From: Clostridiales bacterium
GTDB lineage: Bacteria > Bacillota > Clostridia > Peptostreptococcales > Anaerovoracaceae
Length of the DNA stretch: 64,000 nt
Assembly: GCA_012513435.1 (NCBI GenBank)
Contig: JAAZCE010000007.1
Location: 31,894 to 95,893 of the forward strand
Direction of reading: 5' to 3'
The notes under the pieces: generated by a model
What the model was told of the DNA's origin: nothing
Seen by the model: the letters and a program-made list of their open reading frames with translations, nothing else
Databases searched by the model: none
In this document: one piece after another, positions 45,688 to 54,748 of the stretch
Numbering within the stretch: position 1 is the first letter of the stretch
Layout of the letters: each line of letters begins with the position of its first letter
Program-made: the position numbers and the translations under genes

Positions 45688-45751
45688 GATATTATGGGAA
45701 AAACTCATGACATAACACTAATTCCGTAATGAGTTCTGATATTCCAAGCAG

Positions 45752-46303
45752 TTACTCGGTAGTTTCTTCCATATCATCATCGGAACATTCAATCTGCGGT
45801 GCAAGCTGTTCTAATTCGGGATTATCCTCACCAGAGAGCATTTGCATAAATAATCTTTTACGAGCTGTTTCATTTTGAGCTGTATCCAGTACCAGTTCCT
45901 TTTTATCTGCCCATTCTTCGGGACAACGATTACGCAGGAAAAAAGAGATTGCCTGTGCAGATGGTGGCTGATGGCGTTTGGATTTTTCAAGCTTAGTTCG
46001 CTTCTTCCCATTTTTGTCCTCTTCCACAATTGTCTTTAATTCTTCGAACTCATATCCAGTACAAAGCTTAAGTAACGATTTTTCCACAGTGGAAAGGGTA
46101 ATCGACCTGCCCAGTTTTACTAACTCCGAAAGAGTTTCATGTTCTTTTTGATAACGATACCAAGTGTCCTGTGAAATGGATAGTTTTCCGCAAATGTCCT
46201 TGATAGAATCACCTTGACCCAGCCACTCACGAATCTCCGAAAAATGGGGTGCAATATCTGTATCAAACTTATTAACTTTATTAGGAATTCCTTCTCTACT
46301 CAA
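45752..46303 (-). CDS. Terminase small subunit
   Basis: 183-aa DNA-recognition subunit of the packaging terminase. N-terminal helix-turn-helix (IREWLGQGDSIKDICGKLSI then DTWYRYQKE), a central segment and a basic/Pro part (EKSKRHQPPSAQAISFFLRN) typical of the phBC6A51-like TerS group. The best start is TTG 46303 with GGGGG 8 nt upstream; a GTG at 46312 overlaps that ribosome binding site. Preceded without gap by the 71-aa gene. Confidence 0.85.
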   Translation of the reverse strand: MSREGIPNKVNKFDTDIAPHFSEIREWLGQGDSIKDICGKLSISQDTWYRYQKEHETLSELVKLGRSITLSTVEKSLLKLCTGYEFEELKTIVEEDKNGKKRTKLEKSKRHQPPSAQAISFFLRNRCPEEWADKKELVLDTAQNETARKRLFMQMLSGEDNPELEQLAPQIECSDDDMEETTE

Positions 46304-46304
46304 A

Positions 46305-46520
46305 TCATTCACCCCCTTTCTTTACGGTGTCTGTATCCATATCAAATTGATCAATATACCGCTCATCTAAATCCCAAAAGTACACCAATTCTTTTACCAT
46401 TTCTCTAATCTTTCTAATCTCTTCAAAACCATCTTCATTTCCAAATACGCACAATTTTTCAACAGCCGTAGCTGTTAATCCATAAAGGGTTTGCACTATA
46501 AGTGCTTCTGTTTTACTCAT
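46305..46520 (-). CDS. Small phage protein upstream of terS
   Basis: 71-aa helical acidic protein (MSKTEALIVQTLYGLTATAV..., EIRKMVKELVYFWDLDERYI region). Not recognised. AAAGGTGG precedes the ATG at 46520. Its stop codon nearly touches the terS start, so the two are co-translated. Confidence 0.6.
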   Translation of the reverse strand: MSKTEALIVQTLYGLTATAVEKLCVFGNEDGFEEIRKIREMVKELVYFWDLDERYIDQFDMDTDTVKKGGE

Positions 46521-46544
46521 AATAACGCCCACCTTTCAAGTTTA

Positions 46545-46581
46545 GTACACCATTCATCACTCTAAAAGGTAGATTAGTCAA
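46545..46581 (-). repeat. 37-bp direct repeat copy upstream of the terS unit
   Basis: Second copy of the element at 45651-45687, overlapping the last codons of the methylase gene and ending 24 bp before the 71-aa gene. On the minus strand it includes TTGACT as a possible -35. Confidence 0.7.
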
Positions 46582-47824
46582 GTTCTTTACTCACATCAGC
46601 AAACGGTATTTTCTCATCGCCACGAAGCAGAAAAACTTCAGCAGGATTATCTACTTTGGCAATATACCTTTTTACAATTACGTCTGCATATTTAGGATCA
46701 AGCTCCATCATATAGCAGGTGCGACCACTATTTTCACAAGCAATAAGAGTAGTGCCACTGCCACCAAACTGGTCTAGTACAAAGTTACCACGCTTTGAAC
46801 TATTGACAATTGCACGCTCCACAAGCTCTACAGGTTTCATCGTTGGATGTTCCTCTGATTTACTTGGTCTTGGAATATCCCAAACATCACATTGCTGACG
46901 ATCAGTAAGTGGATGAATTCTAGGAGCACCATCTTTCCAACCATACCAAATTGGCTCATACCTTGTATGATAATCTTTCCTTGACAAAACAAGGCGGTCT
47001 TTATTCCAAATCACAGTTGATGACCAATGAAACCCACTTTTTTCAAGTGCAGGCATAAGCGATCCCCACTCTTGTGCTGACATAACCACATAAACCATAC
47101 CCCCAACTACCATGGCATCCGCCATGCAGGTAAAGGCTTTTGACATAAACTCTTTGAATTCTTCACTGCTCATGCTGTCATTTTGAATAGTGCGTGATTT
47201 CCAACTTGGATGATCAGTTGCCCCATAATTTACATTCCAAGGCGGATCGGTAAATACCATCTCCACATGTTTTCCCTCGGTAAGTTTATCCATATCGGAT
47301 TTTTTTGTACTGTCACCACACATGAGCCTATGCCTGCCAAGTTCCCATATATCACCAAGTTTTGAAATAGGCTTATCTGGCAGATCCGCTTCAAAATCAT
47401 CATCAGCAGAATGATCTTCTTTTTCCATTGTTTTCATGAGTTTTTCTGCTTCATCCCAATCAAAACCAGTAAGTTCAATATTATAGCTTTCTTGATCAAG
47501 CTCTGATAAAAGCTGTGCTAGACTTTCCGTATCCCACTCACCACTAATTTTATTTAATGCAATATTCAAGGCTTTTTCTTTTGTTTTATCCACATCCACA
47601 ATAACGCAGTCAACTTCTGTAACCCCAAGTGCTGACAATACTTTTGCACGCTGATGCCCCCCAATGATTGTCATATCATAATTTACAATAATAGGTTCTA
47701 CATAACCAAACTCCTCAATGGAACGTCTGATTTTCTCAAACTCGGGATCGCCTGCTTGCAAATCCTTACGTGGGTTATATGATGCAGGTATAATATCTGT
47801 TAATTTTAGTTTTTTAAATTCCAT
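46574..47824 (-). CDS. ParB-like plus DNA N-methyltransferase fusion
   Basis: 416 aa. The N-terminal ParB/Srx-like domain has IPASYNPRKDLQAGDPEFEK and the segment IIGGHQRAKVLSALGV. The C-terminal beta-class methyltransferase has TDPPWNVNYG (catalytic motif) and DQFGGSGTTLIACENSGRTC (SAM-binding). It is very common next to terS in Firmicutes phages and probably protects phage DNA from host restriction. GGAGGGTG precedes the ATG. Confidence 0.93.
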   Translation of the reverse strand: MEFKKLKLTDIIPASYNPRKDLQAGDPEFEKIRRSIEEFGYVEPIIVNYDMTIIGGHQRAKVLSALGVTEVDCVIVDVDKTKEKALNIALNKISGEWDTESLAQLLSELDQESYNIELTGFDWDEAEKLMKTMEKEDHSADDDFEADLPDKPISKLGDIWELGRHRLMCGDSTKKSDMDKLTEGKHVEMVFTDPPWNVNYGATDHPSWKSRTIQNDSMSSEEFKEFMSKAFTCMADAMVVGGMVYVVMSAQEWGSLMPALEKSGFHWSSTVIWNKDRLVLSRKDYHTRYEPIWYGWKDGAPRIHPLTDRQQCDVWDIPRPSKSEEHPTMKPVELVERAIVNSSKRGNFVLDQFGGSGTTLIACENSGRTCYMMELDPKYADVIVKRYIAKVDNPAEVFLLRGDEKIPFADVSKELD

Positions 47825-47835
47825 AAGACACCCTC

Positions 47836-47871
47836 CAAAACAAAAGCATCCACTGGTTTTCCAATAGATGC
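47836..47871 (-). terminator. Terminator-like hairpin before the methylase gene
   Basis: Minus-strand stem GCATCTATTGG / CCAGTGGATGC (two G-U pairs), AAAA loop, then TTTTGTTTTGG. It lies between the ArpU-like gene and the methylase and may end the early transcript. Confidence 0.65.
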
Positions 47872-47931
47872 TCTCGATACATTTTCTATATTACTATCTT
47901 AGCACAGGTAATCGGGACAAAAGGGACAACT

Positions 47932-48327
47932 TTAGTTTTTGGCAATAAATCGATATGCCATCTTTTTAACGCTGTCCTCGGTGTTGTTACCACCAAGGCT
48001 ATAGGCAATCTGCCTCCAGTTAAATCCATTGATATATCTAAGAGATAGAATCTGTCTGATCTGACAATCCTCAATGGTTTGAATATATCGGTTTAACCTG
48101 TTTAATTCATAAAAACATTTTCTTATATTGAGATCAATCAGCTCTTTTAAATCCAATATTTCTGCAATGTAGTTCCCAATGCGGTCATTCACACCACTAC
48201 CATGAGGCATACCTGTAATTCTGCAGTTACAGGAAGTGGCAAGACTCTCTAGTTCCCTAAGCCTTCTCTGCTGCTCTTCAATTTCCCGATTTAAGTAATA
48301 AAGCTGTGACAACTCTTTTTTATTCAT
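47932..48327 (-). CDS. ArpU-like / DUF1492 phage transcription regulator
   Basis: 131-aa protein. A helical N-terminus (LYYLNREIEEQQRRLRELES) precedes a sigma-region-4-like helix-turn-helix: DCQIRQILSLRYINGFNWRQ and IAYSLGGNNTEDSVKKMAYR. ArpU-family proteins switch on late phage genes. It sits at the end of the replication module just before the packaging genes, as expected for that role. GGAGGG precedes the ATG. Confidence 0.8.
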   Translation of the reverse strand: MNKKELSQLYYLNREIEEQQRRLRELESLATSCNCRITGMPHGSGVNDRIGNYIAEILDLKELIDLNIRKCFYELNRLNRYIQTIEDCQIRQILSLRYINGFNWRQIAYSLGGNNTEDSVKKMAYRFIAKN

Positions 48328-48331
48328 AGGG

Positions 48332-48616
48332 TTAACCCTCCAAGTTTTCAAGTATTTCTCTAACTTCATTCACACTTGTAACTTTGTAGGCTTTGCCTTT
48401 AGCATCTTTAATTTTAGCAATCGTTATTTCTTGTAGTTTTGAAAGGACTCCCGTTTCTGTTTTTACCTCAAAAGCAATAAATCTGCCATTAATACAGCAA
48501 ATAATATCGGGAATGCCTGCTGTTCCATACATACCACCATGTTCTTTCCATGCAAAACAGCTTGGAACAGTCTTTAAATATTTTAAAATCTTATTTGTAA
48601 TCTCTTTTTCAGCCAT
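48332..48616 (-). CDS. VRR-NUC domain nuclease
   Basis: 94-aa stand-alone VRR-NUC protein of the PD-(D/E)XK superfamily. GTAGIPDIICCINGRFIAFE followed by VKTETG gives the Asp...Glu-x-Lys active site, and KLQEITIAKIKDAKGKAYKV closes the fold. These small phage enzymes are probably junction or flap nucleases in replication. ATG 48616 follows GGAGAG. Confidence 0.92.
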   Translation of the reverse strand: MAEKEITNKILKYLKTVPSCFAWKEHGGMYGTAGIPDIICCINGRFIAFEVKTETGVLSKLQEITIAKIKDAKGKAYKVTSVNEVREILENLEG

Positions 48617-48638
48617 AAATTCTCTCCAATAACAGGTG

Positions 48639-48750
48639 AACCGAGAAAACCGACTAAATTTCACTCTTTATATACATGTGCATATATGTATGTATACATA
48701 TATATTTCAAGATACACGTTGGAAAAGGGAAAAACTCGGTTTTCTTGGTT
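48639..48750. other. AT-rich alternating tract between inverted repeats, possible origin
   Basis: 48639-48653 (AACCGAGAAAACCGA) and 48736-48750 (its reverse complement with one mismatch) enclose about 80 bp that includes alternating TATGTATGTATACATATAT. It lies between the primase-helicase and VRR-NUC genes and contains no reading frame. A replication origin or structured leader is possible. Confidence 0.35.
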
Positions 48751-48767
48751 TACTCGGTTTGGTGGCT

Positions 48768-51272
48768 TCAATTATTTTCATTGCCACCCTCTACAAACCC
48801 TATATTTTCCCACGTTCTACGCTTGGTTAACTTGTCACGTCCTCGTTTAATGCTTTGATCTGAGTTTTCAATTTCTTTGTTAAAGTTGGTTTGGGATACT
48901 GGTTTTAATCCTGCATTGATGCAATATTCTTTGTATCTTGTGAATAAATCATCACGAAAGACAGTAGCAGATTCCTTTATCTCACAAAATTCTTGTGCAA
49001 AAGATAGTACGCTGTTGCTTTCCACCTTGTACCTTTGAAGCTCTGCTTTTGTGCGATCAGTTTCAGAAAAATTATAGCCCTGATCAATTAACCGCTTAAG
49101 CCCTTTCATTGCCCACATCAAGATCCCATCTCGCTCTATTGCCAATTTTTCACGTAAATTTGCATCTCTTTTACTTGCAGGAACAGACTTATCAAATCGA
49201 ATAATAATGAGTCTGCGGTAAAATCCATCACTTCTATCTCCATAATTTTTCGGAATTTCATTGCAGGAAAACAGAAGCCTTGCATAAGGCTTAAAGCTAA
49301 AGGGATTCTTATTTTTACGCTCGGCAATTACATAATCCTCACCAGTAAGTGCTTTGAAAATTCCATTATCATCTACATTCTTTGAGGGCAAGTCCGCAAA
49401 AATATTAGCCAGTTTCCCAAATAGCTCCGCTGTCTTAAAACGATCAGCCAAGCTCTGCCAAGGTATATTGGACACATTGCTACTGCCAAGCAGGATTTCT
49501 TGTGCCACTGCGAGCAGAGTAGACTTTCCTGCATTCGCTGCACCTACAAACACAAAGCTTTTCTGTGCCTTATTAACAGGGATAAGTAAATAACCAAGTA
49601 TTTCTTGGATTAGTTTAATCTCCTCTTTAGGCAGCATGCTTTCTAGGAATTTTAGAAATTCAGGGCATTTCGCTTCGGGAGTATAGGTTGCATTGATCTG
49701 CACAGTTGAAAGATACTGAGGATTATGAGGCTTGAAGCTATCATCAAGAATGTTATATAACCCATTTTTCACATTGATAATGAATGGGTTACAATTGATC
49801 TCACGCACTGGGCGATTAATAAGCATTTTCCATTGTCCCTCCGCATCATTGATTCCAGACATTGTTGCATAACGATCTTTTAGAAACTCTCTTACCTTCG
49901 CTGTTGCTATTAAATCCGATTTTTCGTTGTAGACCCCATTTTCATAAATGTAATAACTTTCTGCACCATAAAAAGCATGGACATTTTCTGCCATATACTT
50001 TGCAAGCACCCCTGCCACAAAACGAAGTCCTCCACGCTCTATAGGCTCATACCAATCGGGGAGTTCCTCTGCCATCATCTCTCTCTTTGTATCTTTGCTT
50101 TGCAAATACTGCTTATAAATATCCTTGTGCAAGGAAAGTAACGGCTTGATATCGGTAGCCCGAAATGTAAAGTATGATTTTAATTCATAGCTAATAAAAG
50201 TTTCTGCTACCACTGATTCTATGTTATATAGATACTGAGATATAAACTTGCTCGCTGTTCCAATATCTTCAACAGGAGCATTTTTAACAGGCATAGTAAA
50301 CAGCATTTGACGAAGCTCTGTTACATTTAAGGCTTGATAGCAAAGTCCTGCAGGAGCTTTAGACTTACATCCACCAGTCCCAATCTTTAGGCATTTATAT
50401 CCCTTTTCTGCAATACATCTGCAGGTCATGGGTTTTGTATTACTGCTCAAAAAATGATTGATTTTATTTTGTGTTTCATCATAGTTATAGTTTCCATAAG
50501 CCTTGCTATACTCATGAATTGCCTTATCACCACCCTCAAAGACAGCGAGATTTGTAATCATAGCATACCAGTCATGCTCAGATAGATTTTCAGCGTTTTC
50601 CCTGCAATATGATATGAATTCACAACGGTCTACCACCATAGCAAGTCCCCTTCGAGTACCCGTTATCATAGCTGATGGGACAGGTGTTTCTAAAGGTTTT
50701 GGCAACGCATTTTTTAACTCCTCTTGGGTATAGCGAAGCTCAGGATTAAACTTTATACACTCCACCATAATAGGATCTTCTTTGTGATGATAAAAGTTAG
50801 GCAATCGAAGCACTCTGCTTTCATTAATACAGGAGTTATCTCCATGAAACTCTTGTATCAAGGCTTTTTGAGTATCTCGAAACTGTGCAACCTCACCATT
50901 TTTAATAAGCCAGTAGGTGTGAAGTGATTTTCTTGTTTTTACTATAATGCTAGGCTCTATGCTAAATGCCTTAATTTTCTTATACTGTTCTTCCAATGCT
51001 AAGTCATCGCACTCCACAAACTGAGCGTTAATCCTAGTGATATCCTTATCCTCGTGACCGCCAAAATTAACCACAAAAAAGATGCCTCTATTTTCTGCAT
51101 TGTGCTTATCTAACGTACGTTGCATACTGCCAATAGATCCTGCAGTTGTTTCAAGCTTTAAGCCTTTAAATGCACTGCCTTTGCGGTCAGCAAAGATACG
51201 CAAACACACAGTTTCTTTTGGTTCAAAGAAAGGCTTGATAAATTCCTCTAAAGGTATTTTAAGCGGTATCAT
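48768..51272 (-). CDS. Phage primase-helicase (P4/VirE type)
   Basis: 834 aa. The N-terminal part resembles archaeo-eukaryotic-type primase regions (FVVNFGGHEDKDITRINAQF, then ECDDL). The C-terminal superfamily 3 helicase has Walker A VGAANAGKSTLLAVAQEIL, Walker B IFADLPSKN and LLFSCNEIPKNYGDRSDGFY. A D5_N/poxvirus-like C-terminal domain follows. It primes and unwinds DNA for element replication. ATG overlaps the DUF4406 stop (TAATG). Confidence 0.9.
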   Translation of the reverse strand: MIPLKIPLEEFIKPFFEPKETVCLRIFADRKGSAFKGLKLETTAGSIGSMQRTLDKHNAENRGIFFVVNFGGHEDKDITRINAQFVECDDLALEEQYKKIKAFSIEPSIIVKTRKSLHTYWLIKNGEVAQFRDTQKALIQEFHGDNSCINESRVLRLPNFYHHKEDPIMVECIKFNPELRYTQEELKNALPKPLETPVPSAMITGTRRGLAMVVDRCEFISYCRENAENLSEHDWYAMITNLAVFEGGDKAIHEYSKAYGNYNYDETQNKINHFLSSNTKPMTCRCIAEKGYKCLKIGTGGCKSKAPAGLCYQALNVTELRQMLFTMPVKNAPVEDIGTASKFISQYLYNIESVVAETFISYELKSYFTFRATDIKPLLSLHKDIYKQYLQSKDTKREMMAEELPDWYEPIERGGLRFVAGVLAKYMAENVHAFYGAESYYIYENGVYNEKSDLIATAKVREFLKDRYATMSGINDAEGQWKMLINRPVREINCNPFIINVKNGLYNILDDSFKPHNPQYLSTVQINATYTPEAKCPEFLKFLESMLPKEEIKLIQEILGYLLIPVNKAQKSFVFVGAANAGKSTLLAVAQEILLGSSNVSNIPWQSLADRFKTAELFGKLANIFADLPSKNVDDNGIFKALTGEDYVIAERKNKNPFSFKPYARLLFSCNEIPKNYGDRSDGFYRRLIIIRFDKSVPASKRDANLREKLAIERDGILMWAMKGLKRLIDQGYNFSETDRTKAELQRYKVESNSVLSFAQEFCEIKESATVFRDDLFTRYKEYCINAGLKPVSQTNFNKEIENSDQSIKRGRDKLTKRRTWENIGFVEGGNENN

Positions 51273-51595
51273 TAAAGCACCTCCTCACAGTATTCCGTAA
51301 AGTATCTAATCGGGATATTTTTAGCTTTTGCAATTGTAATTTCTGATTTCATTCCTGTTGATATGGTGCTACCAAACACCCATAGCTCTTCACATTTTGC
51401 AAGTAAAGCAAACCCCATTTTAATTCCACATCTTCGCTGCTCTTTATCAGTATCATCTAAAAATCTAGTAAAAATGGTGTGGGGTGCCAATGGCACTTCA
51501 CCACAGCTTGCCACAAAGGAGCAGTACCTAAGTGCCTTTTGTATATTTTTATCAGCATTACCTGCTAATGGACTGGCAACATAGATTAGCTTCAT
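51272..51595 (-). CDS. DUF4406 / nucleoside 2-deoxyribosyltransferase-like protein
   Basis: 107-aa protein with the start MKLIYVASPLAGNADKNIQK and LLAKCEELWVFGSTISTGMK, matching DUF4406 and the related deoxyribosyltransferase fold. It probably processes nucleotides during phage replication. Coupled by ATGA overlap to the polymerase gene and by TAATG to the primase gene. Confidence 0.82.
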   Translation of the reverse strand: MKLIYVASPLAGNADKNIQKALRYCSFVASCGEVPLAPHTIFTRFLDDTDKEQRRCGIKMGFALLAKCEELWVFGSTISTGMKSEITIAKAKNIPIRYFTEYCEEVL

Positions 51596-53508
51596 GATAA
51601 TTCCTCCATTTCTCCAAAGCTACTGCCTACTGCACTTTCGGCAATAATTGGTACATCAAAAGCAGGAAAAGGCTGTACCTCCATACATCTTTTAATGATT
51701 GAAACTGCTTCCTGCACTTTATCCTCTGGCAACTCAAAGACCAACTCATCGTGAATTTGAAGTAGTGGCTTTATCCATAAACACTTTGGCAATTGGGAAA
51801 TAATTCGACCCATAGCCAGCTTTAAAATATCTGCTGCAGTACCTTGAATAGGTGTGTTTAACGCACACCTTTCGGCAAAAGATTTCTTACTCCAATCCTT
51901 TGAGGTAATATTAGGTAAATATCTACGTCTGCCAAGATAGGTTTCTGTGAATTTACGAAATCCTGCTTTGCTTTTCGTTTCGTCCTGCCATTTTGAAAGT
52001 TTTGGATACCCTGCCTTTAAATTAGATATGATGTTCTCACACTCCCATAGGGGTGTATCAAGTCCAGCTTTAAATTTTAATGTACGCTGTAGCCCTTTGG
52101 GGAATAGCCCGAAAAATGTACCAAAGTTACAGTTCTTTGCAATGGTTCTACGCTCTTTATAATGATCTGCATTTTTATCTGTTGCCTGTTCAAATGGTAT
52201 CTTATAAATAACAGAAGTTGTCTGTGCATGAATATCACCGCCTTGTTTATAGGTTTCAAGCATCCTTTCATCTCTGCAGTAAAATGCTCCTACACGAAGC
52301 TCAATCTGCGAAAAATCCAGTGATAATAGAACGCTTCCTTTAGGTGCAACAATAAAATTACGCACACCTATAACATCTCCATCTGCTCGTGGCATATTTT
52401 GCAGATTAGGATTTCTACTGGCAAACCTGCCTGTCTCAGTGCCTAGAGGGAATAGATCAGGGTGAATTCTACCAGTGGCAGTATTTATATGAGGCAGATA
52501 CCCATCAATATAGGTAGATTTCAGCTTTCCCCACTTGCGATACTCCTGCACAAGTTCTAGCAGACGAATAAGCTCAGGCTTATTTTTGCTGCACCAATCT
52601 ATAAGTAGAATTATCGTCTCATCGTCAGAAGCCTCACTTTGCTTAGCGGTAGTTTTCAATACAGGTAAGCCTAAATCCTTAAATAAATAGTTTTTAAAAG
52701 CAGAGGTAGAGGCATTTGCACCAATATCCACATCACCGATGAAAAACTGTATTTCTTCTTTGATTCGAGATAATTTTTCCTGTGCTGCCTGTTGTTTCTC
52801 TTGCATTAGCACTTTGTCTGCAAGTAGTCCGTTATATTTCATAAGTCCAACAAACACCGAAGCTTCCGATTCTATTTTTTCAACCACATATCTGTGCTTC
52901 GGCAAGTATTGATCAAACCAGTTATTAAACAGATGATAAAGCCTAAGTGTGTAATCGCTGTCTGCACAGGCATAGCGAATTGTTTCACTATCTTGAGGAG
53001 CAAGTTCATCAAAGTAGCGACCACCTGTCACTTCCGTAAACTTTGGCATATCTACGTCAAACAGTAATGGCACAAGTGTTTTCAGTCCGCTGTCAGATAG
53101 TTTTCTAAACTCTGTATTGCTTTTTAGTGTCAGCTGACTTGCAGATATTGTGTCATAAACGGGAGCTTGCATCACAATTCCTAAATGATATAAAAACATG
53201 GTTTCAAAACTAAGGTTATGTGCTATTTTAGTAATAGCTTTATCGGTCATGACTTTTCTCAATGCATCCACAACCTCGTCCACATTTGCGTTTACGCCCC
53301 TTTTGTGAGCCATTGGTACATACACACCACTGCCCTCTGATACAGCAAAGCTAACCCCAACAATATGGGACTTGTGTGGATCTAGTGCGGAGCGTTCTTC
53401 CTGCCTAAAATCACCATTTGGAGCAGTTTCAAAATCAAAGGCAATGAGCTTACTATCACCTAAATACAGCCAAAGTTCGTTTATATTTGTAACGCATTTA
53501 TATTGCAT
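51592..53508 (-). CDS. Family A DNA polymerase
   Basis: 638-aa phage polymerase. The N-terminal 3'-5' exonuclease is marked by IAFDFETAPNGDF and ITKIAHNLSFETMFLYHLGI. Polymerase motif A is VLLSLDFSQIELRVGAFYC, motif B is RRTIAKNCNFGTFFGLFPKG, and motif C is LLQIHDELVFELP. No 5' nuclease domain, as usual in phages. Shares an operon with the 247-aa protein upstream. Confidence 0.95.
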   Translation of the reverse strand: MQYKCVTNINELWLYLGDSKLIAFDFETAPNGDFRQEERSALDPHKSHIVGVSFAVSEGSGVYVPMAHKRGVNANVDEVVDALRKVMTDKAITKIAHNLSFETMFLYHLGIVMQAPVYDTISASQLTLKSNTEFRKLSDSGLKTLVPLLFDVDMPKFTEVTGGRYFDELAPQDSETIRYACADSDYTLRLYHLFNNWFDQYLPKHRYVVEKIESEASVFVGLMKYNGLLADKVLMQEKQQAAQEKLSRIKEEIQFFIGDVDIGANASTSAFKNYLFKDLGLPVLKTTAKQSEASDDETIILLIDWCSKNKPELIRLLELVQEYRKWGKLKSTYIDGYLPHINTATGRIHPDLFPLGTETGRFASRNPNLQNMPRADGDVIGVRNFIVAPKGSVLLSLDFSQIELRVGAFYCRDERMLETYKQGGDIHAQTTSVIYKIPFEQATDKNADHYKERRTIAKNCNFGTFFGLFPKGLQRTLKFKAGLDTPLWECENIISNLKAGYPKLSKWQDETKSKAGFRKFTETYLGRRRYLPNITSKDWSKKSFAERCALNTPIQGTAADILKLAMGRIISQLPKCLWIKPLLQIHDELVFELPEDKVQEAVSIIKRCMEVQPFPAFDVPIIAESAVGSSFGEMEELS

Positions 53509-53574
53509 ACTTTTATCCTTTCTGCTTGAAGCAGAGAGTGGAAAACTCCACTCTCTAATCTCCTAAGCTATACA

Positions 53575-54318
53575 TTATTTCAGTGGCTCTATTACTTCGC
53601 CTGTTTCCATATCTATCATGGGTGCTTCTTCCTCTGCGTGATCTGCATCAAATCCGATATTTTTACTGTACGCTTTCACCTGCAAAGACAGATTGCTTAT
53701 TAAAGACAGCTCCTCTTGTGTCAATACTCTGTCCACTGCAAACTGTGCCTGCGAATAAGCAATGCCACTACTGTTAGTTACCTTTTTAAGGCTGAACTTG
53801 GTAACCACGCTATTTGATTTCTTGCCTTTAGAAAGCAGCCTTTTAATGTATCTGCTATATTCTTTTAACGAGCCAGTTGGAAGAGATAAAATCATTGGAA
53901 ATATTTCACCTTCACGCAAGACATAAATTCTGCGTCTATTTTTACAGGCTTTCGATCCATTTTCTCCACTTCCAAACTGATTATTGGGGCAAGTGCTACA
54001 ATCTCCTGCTGGCGTGCCAGTCCCTGTAATGCCATCATAGCTTCCACAATCGGGCGGTTGATTTCCACCAGTATATTTACTTTCATAAAAAGCATATAGG
54101 GGATGATGATATAGGATCACCGCACTAAATTCTTTTACCGCATCAGGCTCTGATGGATCATCGCTTGGTACTTCAAAAACAGTACTTCCTGCAGATGGAA
54201 TTTTAATCCTTTCAAAACCACTGTCTAATCCCTCAAGCTCCTCTGCTAAAACTTCGTTCATATTGAACTCCGCTAAATTTGCAAACCCTGTTACTGTTAA
54301 TTCTGTATTCTTGTTCAT
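53575..54318 (-). CDS. Conserved phage replication-module protein with Cys cluster
   Basis: 247 aa. A cysteine-rich middle (CGSYDGITGTG, DCSTCPNNQFGS, ACKNRRRIYVL) probably binds a metal ion. The flanking beta-rich sequence and its place directly before the polymerase gene suggest a single-stranded DNA-binding protein, but this is inference. GGAGGATTTAGAA precedes the ATG. Confidence 0.65.
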   Translation of the reverse strand: MNKNTELTVTGFANLAEFNMNEVLAEELEGLDSGFERIKIPSAGSTVFEVPSDDPSEPDAVKEFSAVILYHHPLYAFYESKYTGGNQPPDCGSYDGITGTGTPAGDCSTCPNNQFGSGENGSKACKNRRRIYVLREGEIFPMILSLPTGSLKEYSRYIKRLLSKGKKSNSVVTKFSLKKVTNSSGIAYSQAQFAVDRVLTQEELSLISNLSLQVKAYSKNIGFDADHAEEEAPMIDMETGEVIEPLK

Positions 54319-54340
54319 TTCTAAATCCTCCTAATTTTAA

Positions 54341-54748
54341 TTATCCTTTACGCACACCAACGGTTGTTTTTTCATAGACCTTAACCAGTCCATCAAGCCA
54401 ACTTGGTAACTGATCTTCATTCTCTGAAATCTGTTCTTTCACAAATGCTGACAGGGAATTTGCATTGACGGTTTCATATACCAAATCACCAAACCCCTCT
54501 TTTTTCAGTGTGTCATATAGCTCTGTTTTACGCTCTGTAACACCCGATGCACGAGTAGCAGTATTCAAATAAAATAACGTTCCTGCCCTTGAAAAGCTTT
54601 GTGTTTCTGTTTCTGCCATCAGCTCTGACAAAGCAAAATCCACCTCATCAATCTGGGCATTAATATTTTTAACTTGTTGTTCTGCATCTTTTTTAGAAGC
54701 ACGCAGTTCCTTTAATCTGTCTGCTAAATCAAACATTTTATTTTCCAT
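54341..54748 (-). CDS. Phage protein with N-terminal coiled coil
   Basis: 135 aa. Residues 5-45 are a charged coiled coil (LADRLKELRASKKDAEQQVK), followed by a globular part (SFSRAGTLFYLNTATRASGV, VNANSLSAFVKEQI). Not assigned. It overlaps the SNF2 helicase end by 11 bp and belongs to the replication operon. Confidence 0.62.
   Translation of the reverse strand: MENKMFDLADRLKELRASKKDAEQQVKNINAQIDEVDFALSELMAETETQSFSRAGTLFYLNTATRASGVTERKTELYDTLKKEGFGDLVYETVNANSLSAFVKEQISENEDQLPSWLDGLVKVYEKTTVGVRKG

Noticed and set aside
45651-46581. 37-bp repeats as attachment sites of the tyrosine integrase
   Set aside because: They enclose only terS and the small gene, lie upstream of reading frames, and fit regulatory sites better; kept as a minor alternative.
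48676-48730. CRISPR-like or microsatellite array in the TATGTATGTATACATA tract
   Set aside because: No repeat-spacer order; simple alternating AT-rich sequence only.
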